64,000 bases of DNA from Desertivirga xinjiangensis (GCF_024436435.1 NZ_JAFMZP010000001.1:372001-436000), one strand, 5' to 3'. Shown: positions 1 through 10,365, numbered from the stretch's first letter. Notes: generated by a model from the sequence alone, not told the origin. Made by a program: numbers and translations.

Positions 1-2529
1 TATTCTGTGCAGACAAATGGCGCTCCCAGATTTGACAATTCTCAGCTCAGTATCCGGGGCAGATCACCCCTGGTGGTTATTGATGGAGTGCCACGGTATA
101 ACTTGGTTGACGGAGCCCCGCTTTTTGACGTGCTGGCAATAAATCCCGAGCAAGTTGAGTCAGTCACGCTTCTTAAAGACGGATTGTCGACAGTAATGCT
201 TGGAAACAGGGGGATGGATGGTGTGTTAATGATCACCACCAGAAACAGAGGACAGGAACCAGGCTCAAGCATTTCTATCACCGGACAGGCAGGCTTACAA
301 ACTCCGCTTGGAATGAGAAAGCCGCTTTCCGCATTTGACTATGCCAGTCTTTACAATGAGGCCTTAAGTAATTCAGGTTATTCTCCTGTGTATTCCCAGG
401 ATGATCTCGAAAAATACAGGAGCGGCACTGATCCCTACCATTTTCCTAACGTAAACTGGAGAGACGAAACACTGAGAAATAATGCTCCATTACAGCGTTA
501 CACGCTGAATGCCGGAGGAGATCATAAAAACGTAGGCTACTTTGTTTCGCTGGACTATCAGTCCCAAAACGGATTATTTAAAGAAGATCCAGCTGCAGAC
601 TACGGTACAAATATCAAATTTGACAGGTACATTTTCCGTTCGAACGTAGATCTCAAAGTCAGTAGTAGCCTTGATGCAAATTTGAATGTCACAGGAACAA
701 TTCACGATTATATTCAGCCTGGGGTCGGCTTTGAAAACCTGTTCCACTCGCTGCAAACTGTTCCTCAAAATGCAAGCCCTGTCACAAATTTTCAGGGATC
801 ATTTGCCGGTAACCGGCGTTATCCGCGAAACCCGTATGCTGACGCAGTTGCCTCCGGGTATCTTAAGAATAATCTTCAGGCAGCTTCAGCCACTTTAAGC
901 CTCCGAAAGGATCTGAGCGATGTTATAAAAGGAAGCTGGATTAAAGCTCTTGTATCTTACAGTCCTTCTTACGAACAAAAAATTGACCGTTCAAAAGGAT
1001 ATAATGCGTATAATTTCCCGGTTACGGGCGATACCTCTGTATACACCCGTGTGAATTCAATAACCGATCAAAATAATGCTTCATCTGTAATCGGCCGTCT
1101 GCAGCAAACTTATCTCGAACTGTCGGCAGGATACGATCAGCAGTGGAAGGCGAACGGCTTATCGGTTTTGCTGCTAGGTAGTTACGAGAGTGACCAGAGT
1201 AATATGCAGCTAAACCAGCAGTTCAAAAATATCAGTGGCCGGATCAGTTATTCATATGATCAGCGCTTTAGCTTCGAACTGGCTGGAGCCTATAGTGGCA
1301 ACAACTGGTTTGCAGCAGGGCATCAATATGGTTTTTATCCCGGAGCCGGTTTAAGCTGGAACGCACATAAAGAGCCTTTCCTGCGCAATTTTACTTTCCT
1401 TAACGAACTTAAGCTTAGGGCTTCCTGGGCCCGGGTAGGGAATGCTGATCCCGGATATTTTCTCTTTCGCCAGGGCTATGTCAGTGGTTCTGGTTACTTC
1501 TTCGGTACTGGCGCGACATCTGCCGGATCCTACTATCGCGGCACTCCTGCCCATAACCGCGATGCTGAAAAATCAGAAAAACTCAATGTCGGCTTTGATA
1601 TCGCTTACGCGAAACAGCGTGGCTGGTTTAGTTTTGATTTTTATAATAACCGCCAGTATGATCTTCTTCAGGTACGCGGCAATAATACTGGTCTGTTTGG
1701 ACAGGAGTATCCGCTTGAGAACCTCGGCCGGAACCGTTTTTCCGGGATTGAAATCACCACCGGCTGGGCTGCTGGTTCAGGCCGGCTTAAGTACTCGGTT
1801 TCAGGAAACTTATCGACTGTTGCAAGTAAGGTGATCGACAATGACGAGCCGGAGCAGATTTATCCATGGATGAGTTCTATGGGACATGCCGTCAACCAGA
1901 TAAGGGGCTATGTTGCAGAGGGGTTCTTCGGGCCGGACAATCTTGGCGATGCCTCTGTTCAAGGGTATACACCACAACCCGGCGATATAAAGTATACGGA
2001 TCTCAACAATGATGGTATTATTAATGGATACGACAGAACAGTGATAGGAAATAACCATCCTTTAGTTTTTTACGGTGTTTCGACAGCTTTACGCTACGCT
2101 GGTTTTGACTTCAGCATGCTAGTTCAGGGAGTTGCAAACCGGGATATATTGACTAATGGTGATTACCAGTTCGCGTTTGGTAACGACGGACTAGGACAGG
2201 CGTATGAACATAATCTGAACCGTTGGACACCGGCAACCGCAGGCAGCGCTGTCCTCCCGCGTGTAACTATTGGTTCAAATCCGAATAATTCTGTTTCCTC
2301 TTCACTCTATGTCCGGAACGGCAATTACCTGCGTCTTAAAAATACAGAGATCGGCTATACGTTTAAAGCCGGTTTTCTGCCGCTCAACACTGTCAAAAAG
2401 ATCCGGGTCTTCGTAAACGGCCAAAATCTTCTAACCTTCTCTAAGTTTAAAGATGCTGATCCGGAGAACTATACCGGGCTTTACCCGATTCAGCGTGTAA
2501 TTAACGGCGGACTGTCACTTAAACTTTAA
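1..2529 (+). CDS. SusC/RagA-family TonB-linked outer membrane protein (5' end outside window)
   Basis: TonB-dependent outer membrane channel that imports oligosaccharides or similar ligands captured by its SusD partner. The reading frame is open from the first base, so signal peptide, carboxypeptidase-like domain and early plug lie outside the window. The first visible part is the plug: SIRGRSPLVVIDGVP, then VTLLKDG and the DGVLMITTR motif that closes SusC plugs. The rest is a long aromatic-rich barrel ending in GGLSLKL. A SusD gene starts 12 bp downstream. The plug is divergent: the usual YG-ANGV stretch reads LGNRGMDGV. It is not a close paralogue of the other two SusC genes here. The family is certain; the substrate is unknown. 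Confidence 0.93.
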   Translation, partial: YSVQTNGAPRFDNSQLSIRGRSPLVVIDGVPRYNLVDGAPLFDVLAINPEQVESVTLLKDGLSTVMLGNRGMDGVLMITTRNRGQEPGSSISITGQAGLQTPLGMRKPLSAFDYASLYNEALSNSGYSPVYSQDDLEKYRSGTDPYHFPNVNWRDETLRNNAPLQRYTLNAGGDHKNVGYFVSLDYQSQNGLFKEDPAADYGTNIKFDRYIFRSNVDLKVSSSLDANLNVTGTIHDYIQPGVGFENLFHSLQTVPQNASPVTNFQGSFAGNRRYPRNPYADAVASGYLKNNLQAASATLSLRKDLSDVIKGSWIKALVSYSPSYEQKIDRSKGYNAYNFPVTGDTSVYTRVNSITDQNNASSVIGRLQQTYLELSAGYDQQWKANGLSVLLLGSYESDQSNMQLNQQFKNISGRISYSYDQRFSFELAGAYSGNNWFAAGHQYGFYPGAGLSWNAHKEPFLRNFTFLNELKLRASWARVGNADPGYFLFRQGYVSGSGYFFGTGATSAGSYYRGTPAHNRDAEKSEKLNVGFDIAYAKQRGWFSFDFYNNRQYDLLQVRGNNTGLFGQEYPLENLGRNRFSGIEITTGWAAGSGRLKYSVSGNLSTVASKVIDNDEPEQIYPWMSSMGHAVNQIRGYVAEGFFGPDNLGDASVQGYTPQPGDIKYTDLNNDGIINGYDRTVIGNNHPLVFYGVSTALRYAGFDFSMLVQGVANRDILTNGDYQFAFGNDGLGQAYEHNLNRWTPATAGSAVLPRVTIGSNPNNSVSSSLYVRNGNYLRLKNTEIGYTFKAGFLPLNTVKKIRVFVNGQNLLTFSKFKDADPENYTGLYPIQRVINGGLSLKL

Positions 2530-2541
2530 TATATCCCAGCA

Positions 2542-4209
2542 ATGTTTTCAAAAAGATCATATAAATTATATGCTGTACTGGCCTGCCTGTGCATGTCGTA
2601 CACTGCCTGTCAAGAGGCTGAGGAATTTCCCCTGGAGGTGAGAACGGAAGAACTGATTTACGATCAGATGGATATCAACGGTCAACTTGCCGAACAAGCC
2701 CTCACCAATCTTTATACGTTTTTACCTAAAGGCTTTAACCGGATAAACGGCGCTTTTCTGGATGCGGCTACTGACGACGCGGTAAGTTCTCAGTTATCAG
2801 GGGATATTCATATCCTCGCTAAGGGGTACCAAAACCAGTTTGAGGTAGTGGACGAAGTATTCGCTCACAATTATACCGGGATTTCCAGGGCAAATCTCTT
2901 TTTGTCCAAAATCGATGTGGTGCCTGTGTCCGAAACATTCAAGCAGTACTGGAAAGCAGAGGCAAGGTTTCTGCGCGCTATGTTTTATTTCGAACTCATT
3001 AAGCGCTATGGGGGAGTGCCGCTCGTAGGCGAAGATATATTTGAAATGGAAGACAAGATTTCCCTGCCGCGAAACAGTTTTGCCGAGTGCGCACAATATA
3101 TCACTGCTGAGTGCGATGCCGTCAGCGGTTTATTGAGAAAAGATGCAGCACTTGTTCCAGCGAATGAATTGGGGCGGATAACCCAGGGCGCAGCACTTGC
3201 CCTGAAGGCACGAACACTGCTTTATGCTGCAAGTCCCTTAAATAATTCCGCAAATGATGCTGGTAGATGGCAGGAAGCAGCCGATGCGGCTAAGGCAATA
3301 ATTGACCTCAATTATTTCAACCTGAATTCCAGCTTTAGTGGAATATTCACCACAAGAAATGTGAAAGAAGCTATACTCTCAGTTCAGTCTGCAAAGTCTT
3401 CCAGTCTTGAGCAGGCTAACTCACCCGTGGGTTACTATTCAGATCTCTACAAATCAAATGGCACAACCAGTCCTACTCAAAACCTGGTTGAAGCATTCCC
3501 TATGCTGAACGGGCGCGGTATCCATGAAAACGGCTCAGGTTATGACGAGCAGGATCCGTACACCGGTCGCGATCCGCGTCTGGAAGCTACCGTGTTTTAC
3601 AATGGACAGGAATGGCTGGGCAGGCCGGTGGAGACATTCGACGGAGGGAAGGATCGTCCGGGTACAGCATTGATCCAAACAAAAACAGGCTATTATCTCA
3701 GGAAGTTTCTCCCGGATCTCTCCAGCGCGAGCAATTACCCGGCTGCCGATCACAATTTCATCATCTTCAGGTATGCAGAAGTTTTACTGAACTATGCGGA
3801 AGCGATCAATGAAGCTGCAGATGCTGTTGCCAATCGCGATATCGCCTATGCCCAGCTTAAGGCAATTCGTGGACGAGCAAAAATTACTGCCGGAGATGGT
3901 TCTCTTTATGGCCTGAAAGGAAATATGACGCAAGATGAGATGCGGGAAGCTATACGGCTGGAAAGAAGGTTGGAACTGGCCTTTGAAGAACATCGTTTCT
4001 GGGATGTGCGCCGTTGGATGACTGCTGAAACGGAGTTTAACAAAATGCTCAGGGGCATAAGGATCACTAAGACTGCTGACGGAAGCTTCAGTTATCATGT
4101 GGAAGCTGTTGAGTCACTGGTGTTTCAGGCACCGCAGATGTACCGGTATCCGATTCCTTTCGCAGAGCTTCAGGCAAATAAGGCATTAATTCAAAACCCC
4201 GGATGGTAA
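2542..4209 (+). CDS. RagB/SusD-family nutrient-binding lipoprotein
   Basis: Surface lipoprotein that caps the SusC channel and binds the substrate. A signal peptide ends in a lipobox with Cys23 (SYTAC). The family signature is visible: helical TPR-like segments (AEARFLRAMFYFELIKRYGGVPL), GRITQGAALALKARTLLYA, the RDPRLEATV block, FRYAEVLLNYAEA, and a C-terminal FEEHRFWDVRRW followed by a YPIP stretch and the final QNPGW. The length of 555 aa is normal. It follows its SusC by 12 bp and precedes the next SusC by 18 bp, so four uptake genes probably share one transcript. The ligand cannot be read from the sequence. Confidence 0.95.
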   Translation: MFSKRSYKLYAVLACLCMSYTACQEAEEFPLEVRTEELIYDQMDINGQLAEQALTNLYTFLPKGFNRINGAFLDAATDDAVSSQLSGDIHILAKGYQNQFEVVDEVFAHNYTGISRANLFLSKIDVVPVSETFKQYWKAEARFLRAMFYFELIKRYGGVPLVGEDIFEMEDKISLPRNSFAECAQYITAECDAVSGLLRKDAALVPANELGRITQGAALALKARTLLYAASPLNNSANDAGRWQEAADAAKAIIDLNYFNLNSSFSGIFTTRNVKEAILSVQSAKSSSLEQANSPVGYYSDLYKSNGTTSPTQNLVEAFPMLNGRGIHENGSGYDEQDPYTGRDPRLEATVFYNGQEWLGRPVETFDGGKDRPGTALIQTKTGYYLRKFLPDLSSASNYPAADHNFIIFRYAEVLLNYAEAINEAADAVANRDIAYAQLKAIRGRAKITAGDGSLYGLKGNMTQDEMREAIRLERRLELAFEEHRFWDVRRWMTAETEFNKMLRGIRITKTADGSFSYHVEAVESLVFQAPQMYRYPIPFAELQANKALIQNPGW

Positions 4210-4227
4210 GTTACGCAAAGACAAATT

Positions 4228-7200
4228 ATGAAGAGTTTATATAAAATCGTTTTTACTTTTTTTCTGGCTTTTGCTGCGATATCGGTATACGCACAAAACC
4301 GGGTGATCAGTGGTGTGGTTAGCGACGAATTCGGAGCTGTTCCTGGTATTGCTGTTCTTGAAAAAGGTGTCAGTAATAATGGCACGGGCACTGATGCCAA
4401 TGGGCGGTTTAGGATCGCCCTCAAAGGAAAAGGAAATATCCTCGTTTTCCGGGGAATGGGTTATGAGATACGTGAGATCAATGTTGGGGGTATTACAACC
4501 CTGAATGTGCGCCTGCAAACAGAGTCGAAGGGCCTGAACGAAGTAGTGGTTATTGGTTACGGAACCCAAAAGAAAGTCAGTGTTACCGGTTCTGTAAGCA
4601 TGGTGAACCGGGAGGAAATCCAGCAAACACCTTCTGCGAGCTTGCAGAACGCCTTAACAGGAAAGTTACCGGGGTTTTTCTCTCAGCAACGTGGTGGTCG
4701 TCCTGGTGCAGACGGGGCGGAATTCTTCGTTCGTGGAGTCAGCACGTTTGCGGGGCGCAAACAAAGTCCGCTCATTCTTGTGGATGATATTGAATCTACT
4801 TATGAGGACTTTCAGAATATCGATGCGAACGAAGTGCAGAGCATCAGTGTTTTGAAGGATGCTGCTACCACCGCGGTTTATGGAGTTAAAGGCGCTAACG
4901 GTGTAATTCTGGTTACTACCAGAAGAGGTAAAACCGGATCCCCTCAAATAAACTTCAGGTCTGAATTCGGACTGCAAATGCCTACCAACGTTCCTGAAGT
5001 TCTCAATTCTGTCGACATGGCCATGCTGCGAAATGAGGCACTGAAAAACGATGGAATACTTGGAATCGGAAATGGTACACCAGAATTTACTGAAGAAGAT
5101 ATTGAGCTTTTTCGAAATGGAAGTGATCCTTACGGGCACCCCAATGTAGACTGGTATAATACTTTATTTAGAAAGAGTGCTCCCATCTCAAAATCTAATC
5201 TAGATCTGTCTGGAGGCTCTGAGCGTTTAAATTACTTTGTTTCCCTTGGGTATCAAACTCAGGATGGCTTATTAAGGAATTTCAAAGCGGATGATGTGAA
5301 CAATAACTACAGTTTTAACCGCTATAATTTCAGGACCAACCTGGATGTTAAGGCAACCAGTTCATTGAGTTTACGACTTGATCTATCCGGAAACAACACC
5401 GTAACAAATCAACCCCAAATTGGTGATGGTGCTTTTCGCCAGGTGATGGATTACGAGGAACTTCCTCCTTATAGCTATCCTGTTTATAATCCTGACGGAA
5501 GTTTCGGTTCTTCGGCAACTGCTGCTAATAACATTGTGGGACGCATTAAACATGGCGGTTACGATCGTGACCGGCAAAACCTGCTAAATCTGAATGTTTC
5601 AGCTACTCAAAAGCTGGATTTCCTTGCCAGTGGGCTGCAAGCCAGGGTAGCTGCTTCTATCAGTAATCAAACCTCGTCACGACGTTCGCTTTCCAGCTCT
5701 AATTTTCCTTCATTCTCTTATGATCCGGAAACGGAAAAGTATACGCCAAGGGACGTCAACGTTTTCCGTGTAGATCCATATTCTTTACAATATCAATCGG
5801 GCAGGCCCAGGCGGCAATCCACATTGCAGGCGAGCTTGAATTACGACCGTACTTTCGCAAATACTCACAATCTGAGTGTCTTGGCTTTATACAACCAGAA
5901 CACCAAGCTTCTTGCCAGTTTTGAAGATGATGAGGAGACTGAAAGCAGCTATATCCCGGAAAATTTCAGAGGTTTTACAGGCCGTGTAAGGTACAATTAC
6001 AAGAATAGATACCTCATTGAATTTAACGGGAGTTATAACGGTTCTGATAAGTTTGCTGCAGAAAAGCGCTTTGGATTCTTTCCGGCAGCCTCGGCAGGTT
6101 GGGTAATTTCTGAAGAAGGTTTCTTCAAAGATAACATCAGCTTTGTAAACCTGCTTAAAATACGTGGCTCGTTAGGTGTTGTTGGAGATGATGATCTTGG
6201 AGATTATAAAAATGCTTACGAGGAAAATTATGAACGTTCTGGTAGCTACTCGTTCGGAGAATCGAATACCAACAATCCGACTATTGTTCCATTGTCGCTG
6301 GCAAATAAAGAGGTTACCTGGTCAAAGGAACGGAAGGCGAATGCCGGGATTGATTTCGGCTTTTTCAACAACCACTTATCCGGATCTGCAGAGCTGTTTT
6401 TTAACGAGCGATATGATATTCTGGCCCCACGACAAACTGTTCCATCTTACTTCGGTATACCGGGCGGACAATTACCGCCGCTTAATCTCGGGAAAGTAGG
6501 TAACCGGGGCTTCGAAATGGAGCTGAATTACAGTACGAAGCTCAGTAAAGACTTTAGTGTCAGCTTGAATGCAAATTATTCATTTGCCAAAAACAAGATC
6601 CTTGAAATAGATGAAGTAAATCCTGCTTATCCCTGGAAAATTCAGACCGGTCAGCCTGTGGGTTCTTTTATGGGATACATCTGGGATGGATTTTATTCTG
6701 TTGAAGAAGCAGCTGATCCTTCCGTTCCTAAATACATAGGATCTACAACTCCTGAAGGAGGAGAGGGGACAACCTTACCCGGCTTTCTTAAATATCGCGA
6801 TCTGAACGGTGACGGTGTAATTTCTGATGACGATCGTGGTTATTTTGGAGAGCCCAACCTTCCCAATACTACTATTGGTTTCGGAACAGGATTCACCTAC
6901 AAATCACTTTCCCTGAATGTAATGCTTCAGTCGTCGTTGAACTACAGTGTCCAGGTGGGATATGCTATTTCGGTACCATTTAAGGGAAACCTTCAGTCAA
7001 TCCACATGAAGAGATGGACGCCTGAAACTGCTGCAACGGCCGAATTTCCGTCGCTGGTAAGTAATTTTCACGGAACATATATGACCACGGGAAGCAACTC
7101 CGATTTCTGGGCAGTAAGCGGAGACTTTCTGCGAATTAAATCAGTAGAGCTAGCCTGGAGACTACCAGCTAAGTGGGCAAATAAAGTGGGTATGAGATCA

Positions 7201-7368
7201 GCAAGCATTTTTGCGAACGGTTATAACCTGTATACATGGTCAAGATCTTTCGAACGTTTCGGCGTTGATCCTGAAGTGGTGCGGGGAGACCCTTCTAATT
7301 CAACTTATCCTTCAATTTATCCGAATTCAGCAATTTTTAACCTGGGGCTTAATCTATCCATTAAATAA
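4228..7368 (+). CDS. SusC/RagA-family TonB-linked outer membrane protein
   Basis: Complete TonB-dependent importer of 1046 aa. It has a signal peptide (residues 1-22, ending SVYAQ), a carboxypeptidase-regulatory-like beta-sandwich (about 25-95), then VVVIGYGTQKK and a plug with FVRGVSTF, ILVDDIE, ISVLKDAATTAVYG and GANGVILVTTRRG, followed by a 22-strand-type barrel. There is no STN domain, so it is not expected to signal to a sigma factor directly. Its plug and barrel closely resemble the minus-strand SusC at 16261-19620 (shared TPSASLQN, FSQQ, NGVILVTTRRGK). The partner SusD begins 3 bp after the stop. Confidence 0.96.
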   Translation: MKSLYKIVFTFFLAFAAISVYAQNRVISGVVSDEFGAVPGIAVLEKGVSNNGTGTDANGRFRIALKGKGNILVFRGMGYEIREINVGGITTLNVRLQTESKGLNEVVVIGYGTQKKVSVTGSVSMVNREEIQQTPSASLQNALTGKLPGFFSQQRGGRPGADGAEFFVRGVSTFAGRKQSPLILVDDIESTYEDFQNIDANEVQSISVLKDAATTAVYGVKGANGVILVTTRRGKTGSPQINFRSEFGLQMPTNVPEVLNSVDMAMLRNEALKNDGILGIGNGTPEFTEEDIELFRNGSDPYGHPNVDWYNTLFRKSAPISKSNLDLSGGSERLNYFVSLGYQTQDGLLRNFKADDVNNNYSFNRYNFRTNLDVKATSSLSLRLDLSGNNTVTNQPQIGDGAFRQVMDYEELPPYSYPVYNPDGSFGSSATAANNIVGRIKHGGYDRDRQNLLNLNVSATQKLDFLASGLQARVAASISNQTSSRRSLSSSNFPSFSYDPETEKYTPRDVNVFRVDPYSLQYQSGRPRRQSTLQASLNYDRTFANTHNLSVLALYNQNTKLLASFEDDEETESSYIPENFRGFTGRVRYNYKNRYLIEFNGSYNGSDKFAAEKRFGFFPAASAGWVISEEGFFKDNISFVNLLKIRGSLGVVGDDDLGDYKNAYEENYERSGSYSFGESNTNNPTIVPLSLANKEVTWSKERKANAGIDFGFFNNHLSGSAELFFNERYDILAPRQTVPSYFGIPGGQLPPLNLGKVGNRGFEMELNYSTKLSKDFSVSLNANYSFAKNKILEIDEVNPAYPWKIQTGQPVGSFMGYIWDGFYSVEEAADPSVPKYIGSTTPEGGEGTTLPGFLKYRDLNGDGVISDDDRGYFGEPNLPNTTIGFGTGFTYKSLSLNVMLQSSLNYSVQVGYAISVPFKGNLQSIHMKRWTPETAATAEFPSLVSNFHGTYMTTGSNSDFWAVSGDFLRIKSVELAWRLPAKWANKVGMRSASIFANGYNLYTWSRSFERFGVDPEVVRGDPSNSTYPSIYPNSAIFNLGLNLSIK

Positions 7369-7371
7369 AAG

Positions 7372-9144
7372 ATGAAAAAGATATTTTTGTTAATCGCTCT
7401 TTTTGTAACAGTACTAACGATATCCTGTAAGAAGGAGAGCTTCCTGGACACTAAAACTACCGCCAGTCTGAACGAAGAGATAACGTTTGCCGATAGTACC
7501 AACACCATGGATTTCCTGGCAGGGCTGTATGTCGACATGAGTTATTACTTCCAAATCACTCCCGCTCACAACCAGCGTGAGACGAGTAAAATTACTGACG
7601 AAGGGGAAGGCCGTTACCCGGCGGGAGGTAACTTTGATAAGATATTTACCCAGGGAACTTTTGCCAATACCTATTTTAATAACTATGCTGCAGACTGGCT
7701 GACGTTTTACGGCAATATTCGCAAAGCGAATATCCTTTTGAGAAATATGGACAGGGTTCCATTATCCGAAGCTAAGAAGAAACGTATTATTGCTGAAGCT
7801 CGTTTTCTGAGAGTTCTCTATTACCACTACCTTACACGGGCTTTCGGAGGCGTACCTATAGTTCAGGATGAGGTATTTGATACGAACGCTGTAGGTACCC
7901 TTGTAAGGAACACCTGGGAAGAATGCGTAAATTATATGGTAAGCGAATTGGATGCTTGTGCGAACGATCTTCCGCCAAACTATACCGGCCTGGATTATGG
8001 AAGGATTACCAATGGAGCCGCCCTTGCATTAAAATCCAGGATATTGTTGTATGCTGCCAGTCCTTTGTACAATGGGGGAGGTACTTCAGATAAACCCGAA
8101 CTTCAGAAACTGCTCAGTTATCCTACAGCAGACCGCAACCGTTGGGAAGCTGCACGACGGGCTGCGGAGGCAGTAATGAATCTCCATATTTATGACCTGT
8201 ACACTGATAATTCCACTCCATGGTCGGGATCGGCGACAGGAAAGGGCCAGGGCTTCTACGAGGTGTTTATTACCAGGGTAAATAATGAATTTATATTGTC
8301 AAGACTTTTGCCTAATGGCAAGCAAGTTGAGCAGGGAAGCCTGCCACGTTCCCGGGGAGGTGCTAATTTCTATTTTTATCCCACCCAGGAGATGGTGGAT
8401 AAGTTTCCAACCATCAATGGGAAATCCATAAGCAGCGATGTAAAATCTATGTCCAACCCACAGGGGTACGATGTATCCAATCCTTACGCTAACCGCGACC
8501 CGCGGCTCAGCGCTACGGTGATTTATAACGGGAGTAAGTTTTTTCTAAACAGCACAAAAGCTCTGTCGGAAGTAAATACCTATGTAGGTGCACCAAGTGA
8601 TGGCCTGGTGGAAGTTTCAAAGAATACGGCCACCATCACCGGTTATTACTCGCGCAAGATGTGCGACGAGTACGCCGCAATGACAGGAGGCAGCAATGTA
8701 GAGCGGGGGCTCCCTATTATCCGCTATGCTGAAATCCTACTCAATTATGCTGAGGCTACCAATGAACTTGATAACAGCTCTGAAGCCATGGAGATCCTTA
8801 AAGAATTAAGAATCCGCGCCGGAATTAACCCTGGACCCGATGGAATGTATGGATTGCCTGCCTCACCGTTGAAAGACGAAGCAAGCGAGCTGATTAAAAA
8901 CGAACGTGCCATAGAACTTGCTTTCGAGCAGCATAGGTTATGGGATATCAGGCGATGGAAAGACGGGCCAACACTTGACGGTAAATATGTACATGGAATG
9001 AGGATTACGAAAAGCGGCTCTTCTTATAGCTATCAGGTCATTGATGTACGCACGCGTTATTTCAAAGATATATATTACTATTTCCCGATTCCAAAGGATG
9101 AAGTTACTCTTAATCCCGCATTACTTCAGAATCCAGGGTATTAG
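7372..9144 (+). CDS. RagB/SusD-family nutrient-binding lipoprotein
   Basis: Surface ligand-binding partner of the SusC ending 3 bp upstream. The lipoprotein signal ends with TISC (Cys19) followed by KKESFLD, the usual SusD start. Visible blocks include AEARFLRVLYYHYLTRAFGGVP, RITNGAALALKSRILLYAASPLYNGG, NRDPRLSATV, IRYAEILLNYAEATNE, FEQHRLWDIRRW and a terminal LLQNPGY. At 590 aa it is strikingly similar to the minus-strand SusD at 14426-16210, sharing TMDFLA, EGRYPA-GNFDK, TRVNNEFI and RSRGGA. The two are probably duplicates and probably bind related ligands. Confidence 0.96.
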   Translation: MKKIFLLIALFVTVLTISCKKESFLDTKTTASLNEEITFADSTNTMDFLAGLYVDMSYYFQITPAHNQRETSKITDEGEGRYPAGGNFDKIFTQGTFANTYFNNYAADWLTFYGNIRKANILLRNMDRVPLSEAKKKRIIAEARFLRVLYYHYLTRAFGGVPIVQDEVFDTNAVGTLVRNTWEECVNYMVSELDACANDLPPNYTGLDYGRITNGAALALKSRILLYAASPLYNGGGTSDKPELQKLLSYPTADRNRWEAARRAAEAVMNLHIYDLYTDNSTPWSGSATGKGQGFYEVFITRVNNEFILSRLLPNGKQVEQGSLPRSRGGANFYFYPTQEMVDKFPTINGKSISSDVKSMSNPQGYDVSNPYANRDPRLSATVIYNGSKFFLNSTKALSEVNTYVGAPSDGLVEVSKNTATITGYYSRKMCDEYAAMTGGSNVERGLPIIRYAEILLNYAEATNELDNSSEAMEILKELRIRAGINPGPDGMYGLPASPLKDEASELIKNERAIELAFEQHRLWDIRRWKDGPTLDGKYVHGMRITKSGSSYSYQVIDVRTRYFKDIYYYFPIPKDEVTLNPALLQNPGY

Positions 9145-9196
9145 TTCAGGTGAGGTATGTAGTTGTCGGTTACTAGCTGTTCGTAGATAGTGCTGG

Positions 9197-9226
9197 CCGT
9201 AGACTTGAGCGAAGCGGAGTCTGCGG
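9197..9226. repeat. Imperfect hairpin in the gap after susD
   Basis: Nine-base arms CCGTAGACT (9197-9205) and AGTCTGCGG (9218-9226) pair with one T-G wobble around the loop TGAGCGAAGCGG. It lies in the 178-bp gap between the SusD and metallophosphoesterase genes. No T-tract follows, so it is not a standard terminator. It may be a REP-like intergenic repeat or a processing site. Confidence 0.35.
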
Positions 9227-9260
9227 ACAGGTCTAGTATGCTAATTAACTGGCGGGTGCT

Positions 9261-9283
9261 AGCGCACGTGTACCGCGTGTGCT
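9261..9283. terminator. Hairpin before metallophosphoesterase gene, possible weak terminator
   Basis: Arms AGCGCACG and CGTGTGCT (one G-T wobble) around a 7-base loop, followed after about 8 bases by a five-T run (9292-9296). It could partly terminate the SusCD transcript or stabilise its 3' end. The T-run is displaced, so confidence is low. Confidence 0.3.
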
Positions 9284-9322
9284 AAGTAAACTTTTTGGAT
9301 ACCATCTTTTAAAACTTACATT

Positions 9323-10336
9323 ATGATAGAAAACTCAGGCATCAGAATCTGCTCTCCTGCTCTGCTAATAGCTTTGATCGAAGTATTGCTGACCGGGTGT
9401 TTCATCTCCCGGAAAGATAAGGAGAAAGAAGCGGAGTTCAGGATTGTTCTGATTCCGGATACCCAGTACTATACAGCTCAAACCCGTAACGCCACCGTCG
9501 ACATGTTCCGGGCTCAGATCAGCTGGATAAAGAAGTACCACAGGGATTCCTCTATTGCTTATGTTGCAGGTATGGGGGATATTGTTGACGATTATGGAAA
9601 AGGAGACCCGGTGGAAAAGCAGTGGGAGAACGCCGTACATAACGGAGGATATTATGCCCTTGAAGAGCCTGCCCCCGGAATCCCTTATGGCCTGGCCATT
9701 GGAAACCATGATGAGGCCGATGAAAATCTTAAATTTGGAGATCCGCGCTATCATCATCTTCCAGGCCTTAACCCGCCGAGAAACACTACAAGATATTACA
9801 ATCACTATTTTGGTGTAGAGCATTTCAAAAACAAACCATGGTACGGGGGCCACGCAAACATTGCTGGCAAGAATAACAATGACTGCCATTTCGATAAATT
9901 CACAGTGGCTGGACAAAAGTATATTGTCGTCTTTCTTCCCTTTGATGATATCGGAAACGGCGAAGATAAACAGGGGCTCATGACATCATGGGCGGACTCT
10001 GTTTTAAAAGCCAACCCTCTGTCGAAAGCTTTCATTGTGAGTCACAGCATGCTTACCCTCGAGAATGATAAGGGACAAAATGCCTGGAGTCGGCAGGGAA
10101 AACGGATTTATGAGGCTTTGAAAGGCAATACAAACATTATTGCAATGTTGTGCGGGCATATCAGCGGCGAGGGTTTCAGGAGGGACGTTTATAATGGGCA
10201 TGTTATTCGCACTTACCTGACAGATTATCAAAGCGAAAAGAACGGGGGTAATGGCAAAATGAGAACAATGAGAATTAATACACGTACAGATTCCAATAGC
10301 CTGAGAACGTTTTCTCCTTATCTCGGACAACACTAG
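9323..10336 (+). CDS. Secreted calcineurin-like metallophosphoesterase lipoprotein
   Basis: Two-metal phosphoesterase predicted to cleave phosphate esters outside the cytoplasm. Residues 1-26 form a lipoprotein signal (LLTGC, Cys26). Family metal-binding motifs are in order: PDTQ (45-48; a Gln replaces the usual His of the DxH motif, common in one subgroup), GDIVD (85-89), GNHDE (127-131), a VSHS block and a late CGHISGEG. At 337 aa it is a single catalytic domain. It lies in the same direction as, and 178 bp behind, a SusCD pair and 29 bp before a glycosidase, so it probably acts on the same imported substrate. The actual phosphoester is unknown. Confidence 0.88.
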   Translation: MIENSGIRICSPALLIALIEVLLTGCFISRKDKEKEAEFRIVLIPDTQYYTAQTRNATVDMFRAQISWIKKYHRDSSIAYVAGMGDIVDDYGKGDPVEKQWENAVHNGGYYALEEPAPGIPYGLAIGNHDEADENLKFGDPRYHHLPGLNPPRNTTRYYNHYFGVEHFKNKPWYGGHANIAGKNNNDCHFDKFTVAGQKYIVVFLPFDDIGNGEDKQGLMTSWADSVLKANPLSKAFIVSHSMLTLENDKGQNAWSRQGKRIYEALKGNTNIIAMLCGHISGEGFRRDVYNGHVIRTYLTDYQSEKNGGNGKMRTMRINTRTDSNSLRTFSPYLGQH

Positions 10337-10365
10337 ATAGTTCTCCAATTATTAATATAAATTTA

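Noticed and set aside
9365-9916. A 183-codon open frame on the minus strand inside the metallophosphoesterase gene
   Set aside because: It is the antisense shadow of a gene with intact catalytic motifs; no family features are visible in the antisense product.
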